A stretch of DNA of 64,000 nt from contig JBOZIK010000001.1 of assembly GCA_051453625.1 (NCBI GenBank), positions 82,630,329-82,694,328 on the forward strand, given 5' to 3'. Under the pieces are notes generated by a model. That model saw only the letters and a list, made by a program, of their open reading frames with translations, was not told the origin of the DNA and did no database searches. The stretch comes from Welwitschia mirabilis (Eukaryota > Gnetophyta > Gnetopsida > Welwitschiales). Below, in pieces: positions 9,515-22,140 of this stretch. The stretch's first letter is position 1; the number at the start of each line of letters is the position of its first letter. The position numbers and the translations under genes were made by a program.

Positions 9515-11109
9515 TAGACCTTCACTTAGTCTTTATCAGTTCTTGACAAAACCAAATGAACAACTACAGTTATATGCTAAATTATCTTAGAAAAATTAAT
9601 TTGGAAATTATAAAATAGGCTCATAAATAATCTCAAAAATATCACATAGTAAAAATATAATGTAAATCATAATGTGTACAGAGTGGAAATTAAAAAAATT
9701 ATATCTCTTAAAATCTCTAAAATAACCTATAAAGATTATGAAAATGAATTCTAAAAATAAGTCTTACACTACTCAAAGAAAATAAATATGTCCCTTATTG
9801 GCTAATGAAGCCAAGAAATTAGACAAAAATCAGTATGTCTAAATGAGAAGATGAATGATGGGTGTTTTTGAATTTTAATAGTTAAGAAATTAAGTGCAAA
9901 GTTAAATGTAGAAATATCAGATTTGAAAAACAGATATAGGGAATATTATGACAAACATAAAAAGGGTAGGTAATAAAATTGTACTACTTGGAATGAAGTA
10001 GATTCATGAATGTCTAATAAGTGTGCCTTCAAAAAAATTATTAATAATAGTGTTTAGAACTCCAAAATACTAAAAGTGAACATCACAAAATTTGTAAGCA
10101 AACTTATCTAAGCAAAAAATTAACTTTTTGTTGAAAACTAGACAATAAAACTATTAAATGTTAAGGTTTTAACATGATAAGAAAATATAGAAATAACTTT
10201 AAAATAACTAACTAAACAATGAAAGAAAGCAAAAAGATTGAACATAAGGAACATAAAGAAGATAGCTACTTTCCCTAACATTTAGCCTAGTAGACTCCTC
10301 TGAAAGAAATCATAATATCACTTAATTTAAATTGCATGACTAAATGTGTAAAAATTCCATTTGATAAGGTAGTGGTTATGATGATGCTAAAGATTAACTG
10401 TTCTAAACAGTGAATGATAAGATCAAAGAGTTGCTAAAAAATGAACTTACCTAGTTAGATTTCAAAACAAACACTTGAATCCTCAAAAATAAAACTATCA
10501 TATGGAAACACTAAGAGTTTAAGAAATAAGCAATATCTTTAATGATACTAAGAATACCACTACTTCTATAGCCTTAAAGTTTTTTATTATTTTATTATCC
10601 ATGATGAGGGAAGTATAGCCACAGTCAAAGAAGTAAAAATCTCTAAACCATGGCCAACTGACCTCCTAGTGGAGTTCCACAACTACTATATTACATTACC
10701 AAAGGCCCTTCTTAGGAAAATTTACCTCATTATACTTACGATAGGACATCATGGTCTTATTTTGCTCTTTTCTTCTTTCTCTTTTTCATTCTTACTCTTT
10801 TTCTCTATGAACAAAAGATGAATTTCACATGATTAAGCACTCCAAAGGATGAAGATGAAGTAATAAGATAAAAGATAGAAAAGAACACCTTTAGACAATC
10901 TAAGACCTTTCATTATTGAGAAAAAAATCAAAAATAAAGAATCTTCTTTCAAAAAAAAGTTCATAGACATGTAAATGTCTTAAGATTAGCTGAATCCAAT
11001 CTTATCACTATAAAATGCCTAAGTACAAAGACTAGTTATGAAAATAAAGTAAATGTATTAGTTATGTTTGAAAGAAAATGAAGTAACATCATAATGACCT
11101 CCAAAGAAG
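9515..11109 (-). other. Element A 3' noncoding region
   Basis: About 1.6 kb between the integrase end and the 3' LTR with no sustained open frame. It aligns through its length with the same region of B (12576-14590), C (17247-18690), D (47561-49412) and E (37100-39250). The best conserved part is a roughly 130-bp block at 10609-10738. Long 3' noncoding regions are normal in the OTA lineage. Confidence 0.75.
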
Positions 11110-11590
11110 TTATCTAAGATAAAATTTAGACAAGGATATGGAATAAGTTCTCCTTGTCAAGGGGAACCTCCAAGGCTAGTGCTTCTATCATGTTTATTTT
11201 AGAAGGTTTCTCGTATATTTTTAACCTTATCCATTAACTTTCTAAATTTCTTTCATGATTAAGTTAAAAATATCAATAGATCCATTATCATGTACTTTAT
11301 TAATTAGATAAGGACCTAATCATTTTAAGGTCAACTTGTTGTGTAGAAGGTGAACTCTAATGTTGTATAACAAGACTAGTTGACCAAGTCGAAAGTTCTT
11401 ATTGATCAACTTTTTATCATGTCCAAACTTGTTTTAGGCTTTGTAAATAAGTTGACAATGAATAGATTGAGTTAACTTTTAATCTAAATAATCTAATTGA
11501 GCTAAGCAGGTTTTAATATTTTCAACTAAATAAGTTAACAATGAATAATGTACTTACATGAATTTTGTTAAACAAAATTATGAATGATTA
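11110..11590 (-). pseudogene. Element A integrase C-terminal remnant
   Basis: The minus strand reads VENIKTCLAQLDYLD, then KKLINKNFRLGQLVLLYNIR, HLLHNKLTLK and GPYLINKVHDNGSIDIFNL, ending in a Glu-rich tail that contains IEALALEVPLD in another frame. This is the C-terminal part of OTA-type integrase, including the GPY/F-like region. The N-terminal zinc finger and catalytic core are missing, replaced above 11590 by unassigned DNA and the truncated LTR of B. Several stops are present. Confidence 0.8.
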
Positions 11591-11782
11591 AGTTATTTTA
11601 TCTTCCTTGATAAAAGTTATTTGAAAAGTAAATTTATAATTATTATTTATAGGCTATTTAATTATGATACATTACTTGGATTATAACACATAGTGAAGGC
11701 ACAGGTTATTTATGCTTTACCATGAAAATAATTCTATGTGTATTCCCAACTTGTATGGGTAAGAAGAAGTCAAGTGTTCTAG
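11591..11782. other. Unassigned filler between elements A and B
   Basis: About 190 bp that match neither integrase nor the R-U5 part of the family LTR expected at this position. It may be filler DNA from the deletion that removed the outer end of the B LTR. Confidence 0.4.
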
Positions 11783-12575
11783 TCACTGAATCAAGAATAA
11801 CATAAACCATAAGAGATATAAATAGTATTAATAAATAAAAGAAACAAAGCTTGTATTGATGATATAACTAGCATATGGGTCATAAGATAGCCATACCTCA
11901 ATGAAGGATGCACAACCCAATACCAAGAAAGAGTTTTCCCATAACTCACAAGATGGATATTCCATCCTTTGATCTCTTATCATGAGACTTTCTAATGCAT
12001 TAAAGATGATAGAAGGATTAAAGAAGAGGTTTATTTATAAAGCAAAGAAGACATAATTGTTATTAAAAATGCATTAAAAAACATGCTAAAATTAGAGAAA
12101 GAAATAATTAAAATAAACTGAGGTTAGTCAATCATTTTAGGTGTTGTCCTATTTGTAGTGGGAATAACATAGGAGACAATGGTACATGAGTCATCATTTA
12201 TCATCTTGCATGTTGTAGAGGTGACCATGGAGATGAAACCTTCTTTGAAAAGATGACTTTAGTGGTTCTAACTCTAGTCTATATCAGCACTTCTATGTGG
12301 CTTGTACAGTGTTGTCATCCTACCTATTATGACAGTTTTTTTTTTTTTAATCTTTTCAACTAAAGAGAAGCTAGCCTTCAGCATTATTGATCCTCATTCA
12401 AATCACTGAGCATCAAAATGTGCTTGAAATGCCTCTAAACATGTCAAGAATTGCATATTTTAATGATCATTTATCAATTCTTCATAATCCTTAGAATTGC
12501 ATCTAAACCTGTGTAAATGCCCTTCAAAATAGTTCATAATACTTCATCAAATATTTACAATTTGATTGTGCATCA
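11783..12575 (-). repeat. Element B 3' LTR, truncated
   Basis: Starts (minus strand) TGATGCACAATCAAATTG at 12575 and follows the A LTR to a point matching A position about 8725, where similarity stops at 11783. The R-U5 part (roughly 450 bp) is missing. Just outside the LTR start is AAGGCTAAGTGGGGA, the polypurine tract. A TATA-like TTTATAAATAAA lies near 12030. Confidence 0.85.
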
Positions 12576-14590
12576 TGGATCCCCACTTAGCCTTTATTAG
12601 TCCTTGATAAAACCAGATGTACAACGATAATTAAGAACTAAATTTTCTTAAAAAATCAATTTGAAAATTATAAAATAGCTCATAAATAATCTCAAACATA
12701 TCACATAGCAGAATAAAATGTAATACATCATTTGTATAGAGTGGATATTACAAAAATTNNNNNNNNNNNNNNNNNNNNNNNNNNNNNNNNNNNNNNNNNN
12801 NNNNNNNNNNNNNNNNNNNNNNNNNNNNNNNNNNNNNNNNNNNNNNNNNNNNNNNNNNNNNNNNNNNNNNNNNNNNNNNNNNNNNNNNNNNNNNNNNNNN
12901 NNNNNNNNNNNNNNNNNNNNNNNNNNNNNNNNNNNNNNNNNNNNNNNNNNNNNNNNNNNNNNNNNNNNNNNNNNNNNNNNNNNNNNNNNNNNNNNNNNNN
13001 NNNNNNNNNNNNNNNNNNNNNNNNNNNNNNNNNNNNNNNNNNNNNNNNNNNNNNNNNNNNNNNNNNNNNNNNNNNNNNNNNNNNNNNNNNNNNNNNNNNN
13101 NNNNNNNNNNNNNNNNNNNNNNNNNNNNNNNNNNNNNNNNNNNNNNNNNNNNNNNNNNNNNNNNNNNNNNNNNNNNNNNNNNNNNNNNNNNNNNNNNNNN
13201 NNNNNNNNNNNNNNNNNNNNNNNNNNNNNNNNNNNNNNNNNNNNNNNNNNNNNNNNNNNNNNNNNNNNNNNNNNNNNNNNNNNNNNNNNNNNNNNNNNNN
13301 NNNNNNNNNNNNNNNNNNNNNNNNNNNNNNNNNNNNNNNNNNNNNNNNNNNNNNNNNNNNNNAGAAAATGTCACATTTGAAAAAGAGATGTAGGAAATAT
13401 TATGATAAACATGAAAAGGATAGGTAATGAAAATTTACTAATTGGAATGAAGCAGATCCATGAGTGTCCAATAAATGTGCCTTTACAAAAATGATTAAGA
13501 ATAGTGTTTAGAACTCCAAAATATTAAAAATGAACATCATAAAATTTTTAAGAAAACTCATCTAAGTAAGAAATCAACTTTTTTTTGAAAATTATACAAG
13601 AAAACCATTAAATGTTAAGGCCCTAACATGATTAAAAAATACAGAAATAAGTTTGAAATAATTAATGAATCAAACAAAGAAAGCAAAATTAATGGACATA
13701 AAGAACATAAAGAAGATAGCCTACTTACCCTAATTTTTAACCTAGTAGACACCCTTGAAAGAAATCATAACATCACTTAATTTAAAATGCATGACTATAA
13801 AAATCCTATTTGATAAGGTAGTAATTATGATAATGCTAAAGATTAAATGTTTTAAATAATGAATGATAAGTTCAAAGAGTTGCTCAAAAATGAGCTTACC
13901 TACTTACATCTTAAAACAAACACTTAAATCCTCAAAAAATAAAATGATCATATGGAAATACTAAGAGTCTAGGAAATAAAAAATATCTCTAATAGCATCA
14001 GGAACACCAATAATTCCATAGTCTTAAAGTTTTTATTATTTTATTATCCATGATAAGTGAAGTGCAACCATAGTCAGAGGATTATAAACCTATAAAGCAT
14101 GGCCAACTAACCTCCCAGTGGAGTTCCCACAGCTACCATATTCCAGTATCAATAACCCTTCTTGAGAAAAGTTTCTTTAGTGCACTTATGGTAGGACATC
14201 ATGGTCTTATTTCACTCTTTTCTTCTTTCTCTCTTTATTTCTTAATTTTTGTTTACCCTTATGAAAAAAAGATGAATTTCACATGATTAAACACTCTAAA
14301 AGATGAATATGAAGTAATAAGATAAAAGATAGACAAGAAAATCTTTAGACAATCTAAGATCTTTCATCCTTGAGAAAAAAATTAAAAATAAAGCATCTTC
14401 CTTTAAAACAAAATTCATAGATATGTAAATGTTTTAAGATTGGCTAAATCCATTTTACCACTATAAAATGCCCAAGTACAAAGATTAGTTATGGAAATAA
14501 AGTAAAAATAGTAGTCATGTTTAAAAGATGATGAAGTAACATCATAATAAACTCCAAAGGAATAACCTAATAGAAAATTCAAACAAAGGT
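12576..14590 (-). other. Element B 3' noncoding region
   Basis: Aligns with the A 3' noncoding region. A 604-N gap covers 12759-13362. The conserved 130-bp block is at about 14058-14190. No real open frame: reading frames spanning the gap are made of Ns. Confidence 0.7.
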
Positions 14591-16125
14591 AGAAAATAAG
14601 TTTTCCTCATTAAGGGGAATCTCCAAGGTGCATGCTTCTATCATGTTTATATCAAAAGGTTTTTTGTTTTTTTTAACCTTTGTCTATTAACTTTCTGAAT
14701 TTCTTTAGTGGCTAAGTTAAAAATATCAGTAGAGTTATTAGAATGTACTTTCTTAATAAGTTAAGGACCTAACCATTTTGAGGTAAACTTGTTATGTAGA
14801 AGATGCACTTTAGTATTTTATAATAAGACTAGTTAACCAAGTTGAAAGTTCTTATCGATCAATTTTTATCATGTCTAAACTTATTTTGAGCTTTATAAAT
14901 AAGTTGATAATGAATATATTGATTTCATTTTTGATCTAAATGATATAATTGAGCTAAGAAATTTTTAATATTTTGTTTTCATAAGGTTAAGTAATGTGTA
15001 GAACAAAAAGAATTATAATAAACATCAATAGGCAAACAAGTTCATAATATAAAAATCCAAGTGAATTGCACCAAGTTGTACAGTAAGTCCAAAGAACATT
15101 ATTCATTTTGAAAGCCTATGACTTCTTATTAGTAGAAACAAGTTTTTGAAGCATTTTTTTTTAATTAGCATTTTTCAGCTTATCCATAAGTTTGAGGATG
15201 ATAAGCATAAGCTAATTGACATTCTATTTAAATGAATAAAAGAATTTTTATTGAATAATAATTAATGAAATGAGTTCACTGATCACTAATAATTATTCAA
15301 GGAAAGCTAAAACATTGAAAATTTTGAGTTCTAACAAACTTACAAATAGTTCAAGAATTATTTAAAGAAGTAGAAATTGCTTCAACCCATTTAATCACAT
15401 AATCTATAGCCATTAAAATGTAATTTTCGTATTCATAAGGTGGTTTAATTAGGCCTATGAGATTGATTCCATAATAGTCAAAAGGTTCATACTTAAGAAT
15501 AAGTTCTAGGAACATTTCCTATGATCATGAAAGGCTACAAAAACATTAACATGTATCACATCTTCTAGCATAATTGAAAGAGTTTTGAAAAAGACTAGGT
15601 CAATAAAATGCAAAGTGAAGAATTTTCATGATTATTCTCTGAATATTGAAATATCTACTACAAACACTACTATGATAAAGATAAATGATATTACATTTTT
15701 CCCATTCTCGTAGACATTTTCTCATAATTTGATCTTTAAACCTAGGATAAAGATGATGCATTATCTACTCCTATTCATCTATTCTATAGAAAAATGATTT
15801 TCTTTGATTATGAATCCAATTTTATGGTGTTTTTAAAGTAATAAAATAATTAACAATATTAACTTACCATGGAGGGGAATGAGTAGAAGATACAATAAAT
15901 AGTTATTAATTNNNNNNNNNNGAAGAAAGGTGCTATAAGTGATATACTACATTATTATGTTTTTCTACCATATTTATGATGGTAATATTGAATTCTTGCA
16001 TTAAGAGGATCAATCAGATCAACCTAGTACTAAAATATTTCTTAGTTATGAGGTATTTAATTACTACATGATCTGTATAAACATTTGTATGGAATCCTAA
16101 AAGACAATATCTAAGAGTATTGAGG
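14591..16125 (-). pseudogene. Element B integrase and RNase H end, broken
   Basis: From high to low coordinates the minus strand shows an RNase H/linker remnant (15780-16125, with a 10-N gap at 15912-15921), the integrase HHCC zinc finger ending NSFNYARRCDTC (about 15555), and the catalytic core. The core has YGINLIGLI (about 15460), AIDYVIKWVEAISTSLNN (about 15380), IIISDQ (about 15280) and AYAYHPQTYG followed by AE (about 15190). The C-terminal part runs down to 14591. The first catalytic Asp is Asn (GIN for GID), while the second Asp and the Glu are retained. Stops and frameshifts are frequent. Confidence 0.85.
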
Positions 16126-16370
16126 TGTTGCAATCCATGTTTATGTTCTAATTATAATATTCTACAGATCAATATTAACTTGAAACATCTGAAAAACTAA
16201 ATATCTAATTGCATATAATACACATTTGTATAGTAAGATTAACCCAAATATCATACACTTAGAAAAGACTTTCAAAAGAGAATATGAAAAATTGCTTTCA
16301 TAAAGAGAAGAATAAATATTTTAAAATTTTTCTTTGAAAGAAATAAAATTAAACAATGCAAAGATAAACA

Positions 16371-16455
16371 TGAAATGCAATGCAATGTAATGAAATGAAT
16401 GCAATGTAATGAAATGAATGCAATATAATAAATGCAATTCTAATGCAATGAATTA
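16371..16455. repeat. AATGN pentamer microsatellite in the C LTR
   Basis: The words AATGC, AATGT and AATGA repeat with a higher-order period of about 19 to 20 bp (AATGCAATGTAATGAAATG twice). The equivalent place in the 5' LTR remnant is just beyond its truncation, so growth of the repeat cannot be dated. Confidence 0.8.
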
Positions 16456-16777
16456 ATTAAAATTTCAATATACTATCACTTAGATTGGTTGTAATAACTT
16501 ATTTCAATTACAAATTCATATCACTTAAATTACAAATAAGATAATCTATAAGGAAGAACAATAAAACATTTGAAAATATTTTGATTTAATTAATACTTTT
16601 ATTAATAAAATTTAAGTACATCCACTTATGATAATAACTACTCAATAAAAGATTCTCTGCCTAACATAAAGGCGGTCCTTCTCACAAGTAGAATTGATCT
16701 CCTTACCTTTAACAATCTCTAATTATTACAAGAATATAAATAACAAAGGATGATGTTTAATAGGATCTAAAAGGGCC

Positions 16778-16785
16778 TATTTATA
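16778..16785 (-). promoter_or_regulatory. LTR TATA box of element C
   Basis: TATAAATA on the minus strand, followed by a GGCCC context, inside the C 3' LTR. It is a good match to a Pol II TATA box in the usual U3 position. Confidence 0.55.
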
Positions 16786-17246
16786 GGTTGGGATAGGTTG
16801 CTAAAGGGTGTGAAATGAAGAGGGGTAAGTTAGATCCACTCTTTCATAACAATTTAATTAACTTTACAAATTATTTTGAGTGTTGTCCCTCATGTCATCC
16901 TCATAACAAAGAGGACGATACACCATCTGCCAACTAATGTTTAGCACATGTTAAAAAAGCTGATTATTATATTGATCGTCATTCCCATGATATAGAGGAT
17001 GACCATAATTTTTTTACCATCATTTCCTTTATCATCCTCACTACAGTGAGGATTACCAATATATCTTTATCACTTTGCTTTGATTAATCATTATCAAAAA
17101 TGGCTTCTTATGTGGAATATTATTAAATATTTTCACTTGTATGGTTTGTAGAATTTACATAAATCCTTTGAAGAACTTGTTAATAGAACCTAAAAAGGTA
17201 CTCCACAAGTGTATTAAATAGGTCAAATTGGCATTATAACATAGTC

Positions 17247-18690
17247 TCCCACTTATCATTTGTCAGTCCTTGATAAAGTAAGTAAATAACAAGTTACAAG
17301 CCAATTGAGGAAAGAAACTCAAAACATGTATATCATTTAGAATTAAGAGTATAACATGTGAAATACATCTATGCAAAATAATAATTAAAATTGATATATA
17401 TTATAAATCATTAAGTTTAACATCATGTAAAAGTTGCATAAGTAAAAAAGAAAAGGTAAAGTAGGATAAGAATTTTATGATTACAAAGTTAAGTAAAATA
17501 AAAGGTTATACAAAGGAAGATTGTTAAAGAAAAGGAGAATATTAATACTATCATATAAAAGGATGGTCAAGGTAGACATGATTTTTTTTAATGTATAATA
17601 ATCAAGTTATGAAAAATGTAAAAAATATACTAGAAAATGATAAAGTCCTAACTATTATTTTGGAAGAGGTAAGAAAAATGATTTTGATAAGATAAACCCT
17701 TAAACTAAAATAAGATAAAAAGAAAAATAAGAAGACAGAACATGAAGAAAATTAAATTTTTTCCTAAAATTCAAACTTAGGAAAATTTCTTAGTAACGTT
17801 ATAAAGCGACTTCATATAAAAATGCATTATTCAATATAAAACACCATAGAATACCATTCAAAAGGGTAGTATTGATGATAATACCTATTAATTATATTTA
17901 TCAAGGTATTAAGTCATGTTTGGACTATGGTTCAATCCATCTTTAGCTATGAAGACCATAGTACTTTGTTAAGAAATCATTCAATAATCAATATACTTAT
18001 ATGCTCATGAAGTCTGTGCCTCAGAGTGATGGGAGCTTTAGTCAATGGGGTGTTAAACAACACCGTTCATCATTATGAGGGGAGTGCAACCATTGACAAG
18101 AGAATAAGAACCTATAAGCTGAAGCTAAATCATAACCAACTAATCCTCTGATAAAGTTCCTATAGCTATAAAAACATACAACGAAAGGTCCCTCTTAAGA
18201 AAATTTACTCTAGTATATTTACAATAGTACATCATGGTATAATTATAAGAGGGTGATTCATTTTTATTTTTCTTTCCTTTTTTTTTAAATATTTCCCTCT
18301 TTCTTTTTCATTTTTTAAATTCTTTTTCTTGACTTAGACTCCTTATTTTTTACAGCATTGATTAATCATTAGAATGATAAAGTAATAAAGTAAATGACTG
18401 AAATTAAGCATCAGATTAACATAATTAATATTTTACCATAAAATAACTAATAAGATTAATTGTAGATATTGGAATATATTAAGATTGGCTGAAACCAATA
18501 TTTATCACATGAAAACACAAAGTAAAGAATTACTTAATCATGGTAAAACCTATGGACATCAAACATAAATCAAGTTAAAGATGATCAAGTAATCTCATAG
18601 CTTAAATCAAGAAATAAAGCTAAGAAATCATTTAGTAGATGGTCAAGGAAAAATATTCATTTTTACAAAGAGGATCTTCAAAATTAATTA
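17247..18690 (-). other. Element C 3' noncoding region
   Basis: Aligns with the corresponding region of the other OTA elements. The conserved block is at about 18080-18222. There is no sustained open frame. A T-rich run lies at 18271-18340. Confidence 0.7.
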
Positions 18691-19120
18691 CTTTTATCAT
18701 GTTCAAGATATAGTAATAATCATCTAGAGATGTATAACATTTTAACCTTTGTCCATTTACTATTTATATTTTTTAAGTTTGAAGATTAGAGATCTTAATA
18801 GAGCCATTAGAATATACCCTTTTAACATGATAAGGATCAAGAAATTTGGAGGTTAGCTTATTATGTATAGGATGTACTCAATTATTATGCAAAATCACAA
18901 ATTAACATGTGTCTATAAGTTTAGCAATTTTGTCCTTGACTACTGGTTTAATTATAGGATTAAGTAAAGCTTTCTCTTAGGAAGGTTAAAGTTGAGAACT
19001 AATGATCAATGGCTTATTAGGAGTATTATTTGAGAACATGTATTTCAAGCCATTGGGTAAGTCTTNNNNNNNNNNNNNNNNNNNNNNNNNNNNNNNNNNN
19101 NNNNNNNNNNNNNAAAGATT
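18691..19120 (-). pseudogene. Element C pol fusion: RT start joined to integrase end
   Basis: The minus strand reads LNPIIKPVVKDKIAKLID (about 18920-18980), the N-terminal edge of OTA-type reverse transcriptase. Within a few codons it passes into VILHNN, HPIHNKLTSKFLDPYHVKR and VYSNGSIKISNL (about 18760-18905), which is the integrase C-terminal GPY region. RT, RNase H and most of integrase, some 3 kb in a full element, are therefore deleted between the two. A 48-N gap at 19066-19113 precedes the RT start. Confidence 0.8.
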
Positions 19121-19770
19121 TTCAATGGATTTTACATGTTTGATATCATAATTAAGTATGGGTTTAAAGTCCTCATGAACATCATTATTGAAAGAGTGGT
19201 TTAATAGATTTAAGTTGAAGTTCTAAGGATTAGAGGATTTTCAAGATTTAAGAATAATAGAAGGTTCTTCCTCATCCTCAAACAAGGTAAAGTTATGTAA
19301 TGAAAGGATCCTTTATTCCAAAGGATGATGTTGAACTAACATTGATGAACTAACTTTTTCTTCTATGTTTAGTTCATCTTTCATTTCTTTTTCAATAGCA
19401 TCTAATAGTATGATACTAAATTTTTTATTGTATGTATGACATTCCATCATCCCTATGTGAGTATTAATTACAAAATAAGCTGTTGCACAAAAGTATCTTC
19501 CTAAAAGTAGAGGGTATTCACCATTATGTTTAACCTCAATGATGACCACATCTATAAGATAGAAAGCTTTTTCAATTTAAATCACTAAACCTTTGATTAG
19601 TTTTATAGTTTTTTTAATTAATGCATCAACCAATTCCAATACTATTTTGGTAGGTTTAATTCTTCCTTCTAATCCAAGCTTTTTATAAATATGTGAAGGC
19701 ATAATATTGACACTTGCTCCTATATCTATTATAGATTTCTTGATTTTCTTATTTTATTTTAAAATAACAC
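19121..19770 (-). pseudogene. Element C retropepsin (aspartic protease) domain
   Basis: The minus strand gives SIIDIGASVNIMPSHIYKKL at about 19685-19745. This carries the D-[TSIL]-G-[AS] catalytic signature of retroviral-type aspartic proteases in its plant Ty3/gypsy form. It is followed by GRIKPTKIVLELVDALIKK, then DVVIIEVKHNGEYPLLLGRY and ATAYFVINTHIGMMEC (19440-19560), the ILG flap/second-half region. It is the best preserved protease in the window and the only OTA copy with an unmutated DxG. A stop separates the two halves (LVI*IEK at about 19585). A protease would cut the Gag-Pol polyprotein. Confidence 0.85.
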
Positions 19771-22140
19771 TAACATTGACTACTCCTAAATCTTTAAAAT
19801 TAGGACATTTTTTAGAAACTAAGTTGAAAAGAGATTCTACAATGAATACTTTACTTAGAATTACTCTCTTTTGTTTTCTTTTTACTAAGTCCTTCCAAAC
19901 TTTGTTGTAATTGGGATTGTCTTGAAGGATTTTCCAAAAGGGTAATTTGATAGTAACATCATTCATAATTGCTTTTAAATACTCATCATAAGTTGGATTA
20001 TTATTTAATCTTTCTAGTCATGGAGTAGTCTTCTCCTTGGGATTTTGGTTACTATTGTTAGATTTAGAAAAGTTTAGTTGATCAATAATTTTAATATCAT
20101 CTTCTTGCAGTTTTTATTTATTGTCAAAAGTTAAAGGTTTCTCTTAAGAAGTAGTGTTATGTCCACTTCTAGTTACTACTTTTCAATCTTTCTTTACATC
20201 ATTAGAGTTTGGAATATTTTAAGCGGTAAGTGATCCTTAAGATCTTTTATTTCCTAACATGTTTTGACAAAGGAGGCCAATTAAATTTTCTAAGTTTTTA
20301 TTCTAATTTTCTAAGATTTCATTGGTGATATCTTGTATCTTTTTTAGTTCATCCATCATTTCTCTATAAGGATCATTTTGATTATAGTTGGAAAAATTGG
20401 ATTGAGAGTTATGACTTTTGTACTTGTTGTCAAATGAAGGTTGGAAAGATGTTAAAGATTTATTATTTTTTTATGGATGTTGTTGGTTGTCTTCAAAGTT
20501 ATTTATCCTTTAATTGAATGCATAAACTTTATTAAATATGACCTCTCTACAAGTTGGTAAATCTGGGCATTCCTTGATAGAGTGATAGTTTTCATTACAT
20601 ATTTCACAATGGTTAAATTAATTTAGAAATTTTGCATCAGTTAAAGCTTTTTTGTAGCTCTTTAATATGCTGGTAAGATCACTAAGTAAGGTGTTAACCT
20701 TTAATTATTCTTCTTCATGTTGCACATTTTTTGAGTTTTTAAGCATTTCACCTACAATTCTAGTGTCTTTACATATANNNNNNNNNNNNNNNNNNNNNNN
20801 NNNNNNNNNNNNNNNNNNNNNNNNNNNNNNNNNNNNNNNNNNNNNNNNNNNNNNNNNNNNNNNNNNNNNNNNNNNNNNNNNNNNNNNNNNNNNNNNNNNN
20901 NNNNNNNNNNNNNNNNNNNNNNNNNNNNNNNNNNNNNNNNNNNNNNNNNNNNNNNNNNNNNNNNNNNNNNNNNNNNNNNNNNNNNNNNNNNNNNNNNNNN
21001 NNNNNNNNNNNNNNNNNNNNNNNNNNNNNNNNNNNNNNNNNNNNNNNNNNNNNNNNNNNNNNNNNNNNNNNNNNNNNNNNNNNNNNNNNNNNNNNNNNNN
21101 NNNNNNNNNNNNNNNNNNNNNNNNNNNNNNNNNNNNNNNNNNNNNNNNNNNNNNNNNNNNNNNNNNNNNNNNNNNNNNNNNNNNNNNNNNNNNNNNNNNN
21201 NNNNNNNNNNNNNNNNNNNNNNNNNNNNNNNNNNNNNNNNNNNNNNNNNNNNNNNNNNNNNNNNNNNNNNNNNNNNNNNNNNNNNNNNNNNNNNNNNNNN
21301 NNNNNNNNNNNNNNNNNNNNNNNNNNNNNNNNNNNNNNNNNNNNNNNNNNNNNNNNNNNNNNNNNNNNNNNNNNNNNNNNNNNNNNNNNNNNNNNNNNNN
21401 NNNNNNNNNNNNNNNNNNNNNNNNNNNNNNNNNNNNNNNNNNNNNNNNNNNNNNNNNNNNNNNNNNNNNNNNNNNNNNNNNNNNNNNNNNNNNNNNNNNN
21501 NNNNNNNNNNNNNNNNNNNNNNNNNNNNNNNNNNNNNNNNNNNNNNNNNNNNNNNNNNNNNNNNNNNNNNNNNNNNAATTCTTTGCTTTTCCTTTCAAGG
21601 TAAATGGAAAGACTATCATGTAGGTCCTATCTAAAATTTTATTTTTCCCATTTGCTGAGGTACGATGAGTTATTTAATATCAGTTATATGTTGGAATGGA
21701 TCTTCATCAGGTTCTCTAGAAAAGATAGGATAAGCATTTAAGTTTTTTAACTCTACATCATCTCCAAGGGGTAGGTTAAATGGGTTTTGAAGTTCCCTCT
21801 TTTTGTTGGCTAACATATCCTTTAAAGTAACATTTGAATTAGAAGATTTATTGGATGCCATAGAGTTAAGAGTATTAGGATGATTAGGCAAAAGAGGAGA
21901 GGCAAGATTTTTAGTAGAATTTGGTTTATTTTCAGAAATCTTCTAAGACTTAGGAGTATGTAAATAAGAAATAGTAAATGCAAAAAAATCATCTTACTTA
22001 ATTAAAGAAATGAAAATTTCTTTCTTACCTCGAGTTCTTGAATTAAAATCCATCAAACCTTCTTTTATTGCTTCATTGAGAAAATATTTTTCATAAGTAT
22101 ATTTGCCTTTGCTTATATTTACCATTACCCTATAAGATCA
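19771..22140 (-). pseudogene. Element C gag with intact zinc knuckle
   Basis: The N-terminal half is visible at 21670-21891: MASNKSSNSNVTLKDMLANK, then GDDVELKNLNAYPIFSREPD and DPFQHITDIK, continuing into VFPFTLKGKAKN (21577-21619). This is the capsid-type gag start shared by all five OTA elements here. A 799-N gap (20778-21576) hides the middle. Near the C-terminus CEICNENYHSIKEC (20567-20608) is a perfect CX2CX4HX4C nucleic-acid-binding zinc knuckle. Gag would form the particle and bind the RNA. Stops and frameshifts elsewhere make the frame non-functional. Confidence 0.82.

Larger units (their letters stand above)
11783..16125 (-). mobile_element. Element B: truncated OTA-type Ty3/gypsy retrotransposon
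   Basis: B has a partial 3' LTR (11783-12575), 3' noncoding region, integrase and the end of RNase H, and is then interrupted at 16126 by element C. Its RT, protease, gag and 5' LTR are not found beyond C, where the sequence instead continues as the gag-protease of A. I infer that B was inserted in A and that its 5' half was lost in the deletion seen at 22883. An alternative is that B is a rearranged duplicate of A itself. Confidence 0.65.
16126..17246 (-). repeat. Element C 3' LTR
   Basis: On the minus strand it runs from TGTTATAATGCC at 17246 to ATTGCAACA at 16126, about 1.12 kb. The first part at 16126-16370 matches the 5' LTR remnant 22631-22883. It carries an AATGN-rich microsatellite (16371-16455) and three hairpin modules, including the near-perfect palindrome ATCCTCACT-AC-AGTGAGGAT at 17034-17053. 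Confidence 0.87.

Noticed and set aside
9515-11109. An envelope-like gene between integrase and 3' LTR in element A
   Set aside because: No frame is sustained in any of the five homologous regions, and no signal peptide or membrane segment is shared.
12732-13427. Long open frames on both strands across 12732-13427, and similar ones at 20667-21623, 30955-31391, 36050-37051 and 48670-49120
   Set aside because: They consist almost wholly of N characters in assembly gaps.
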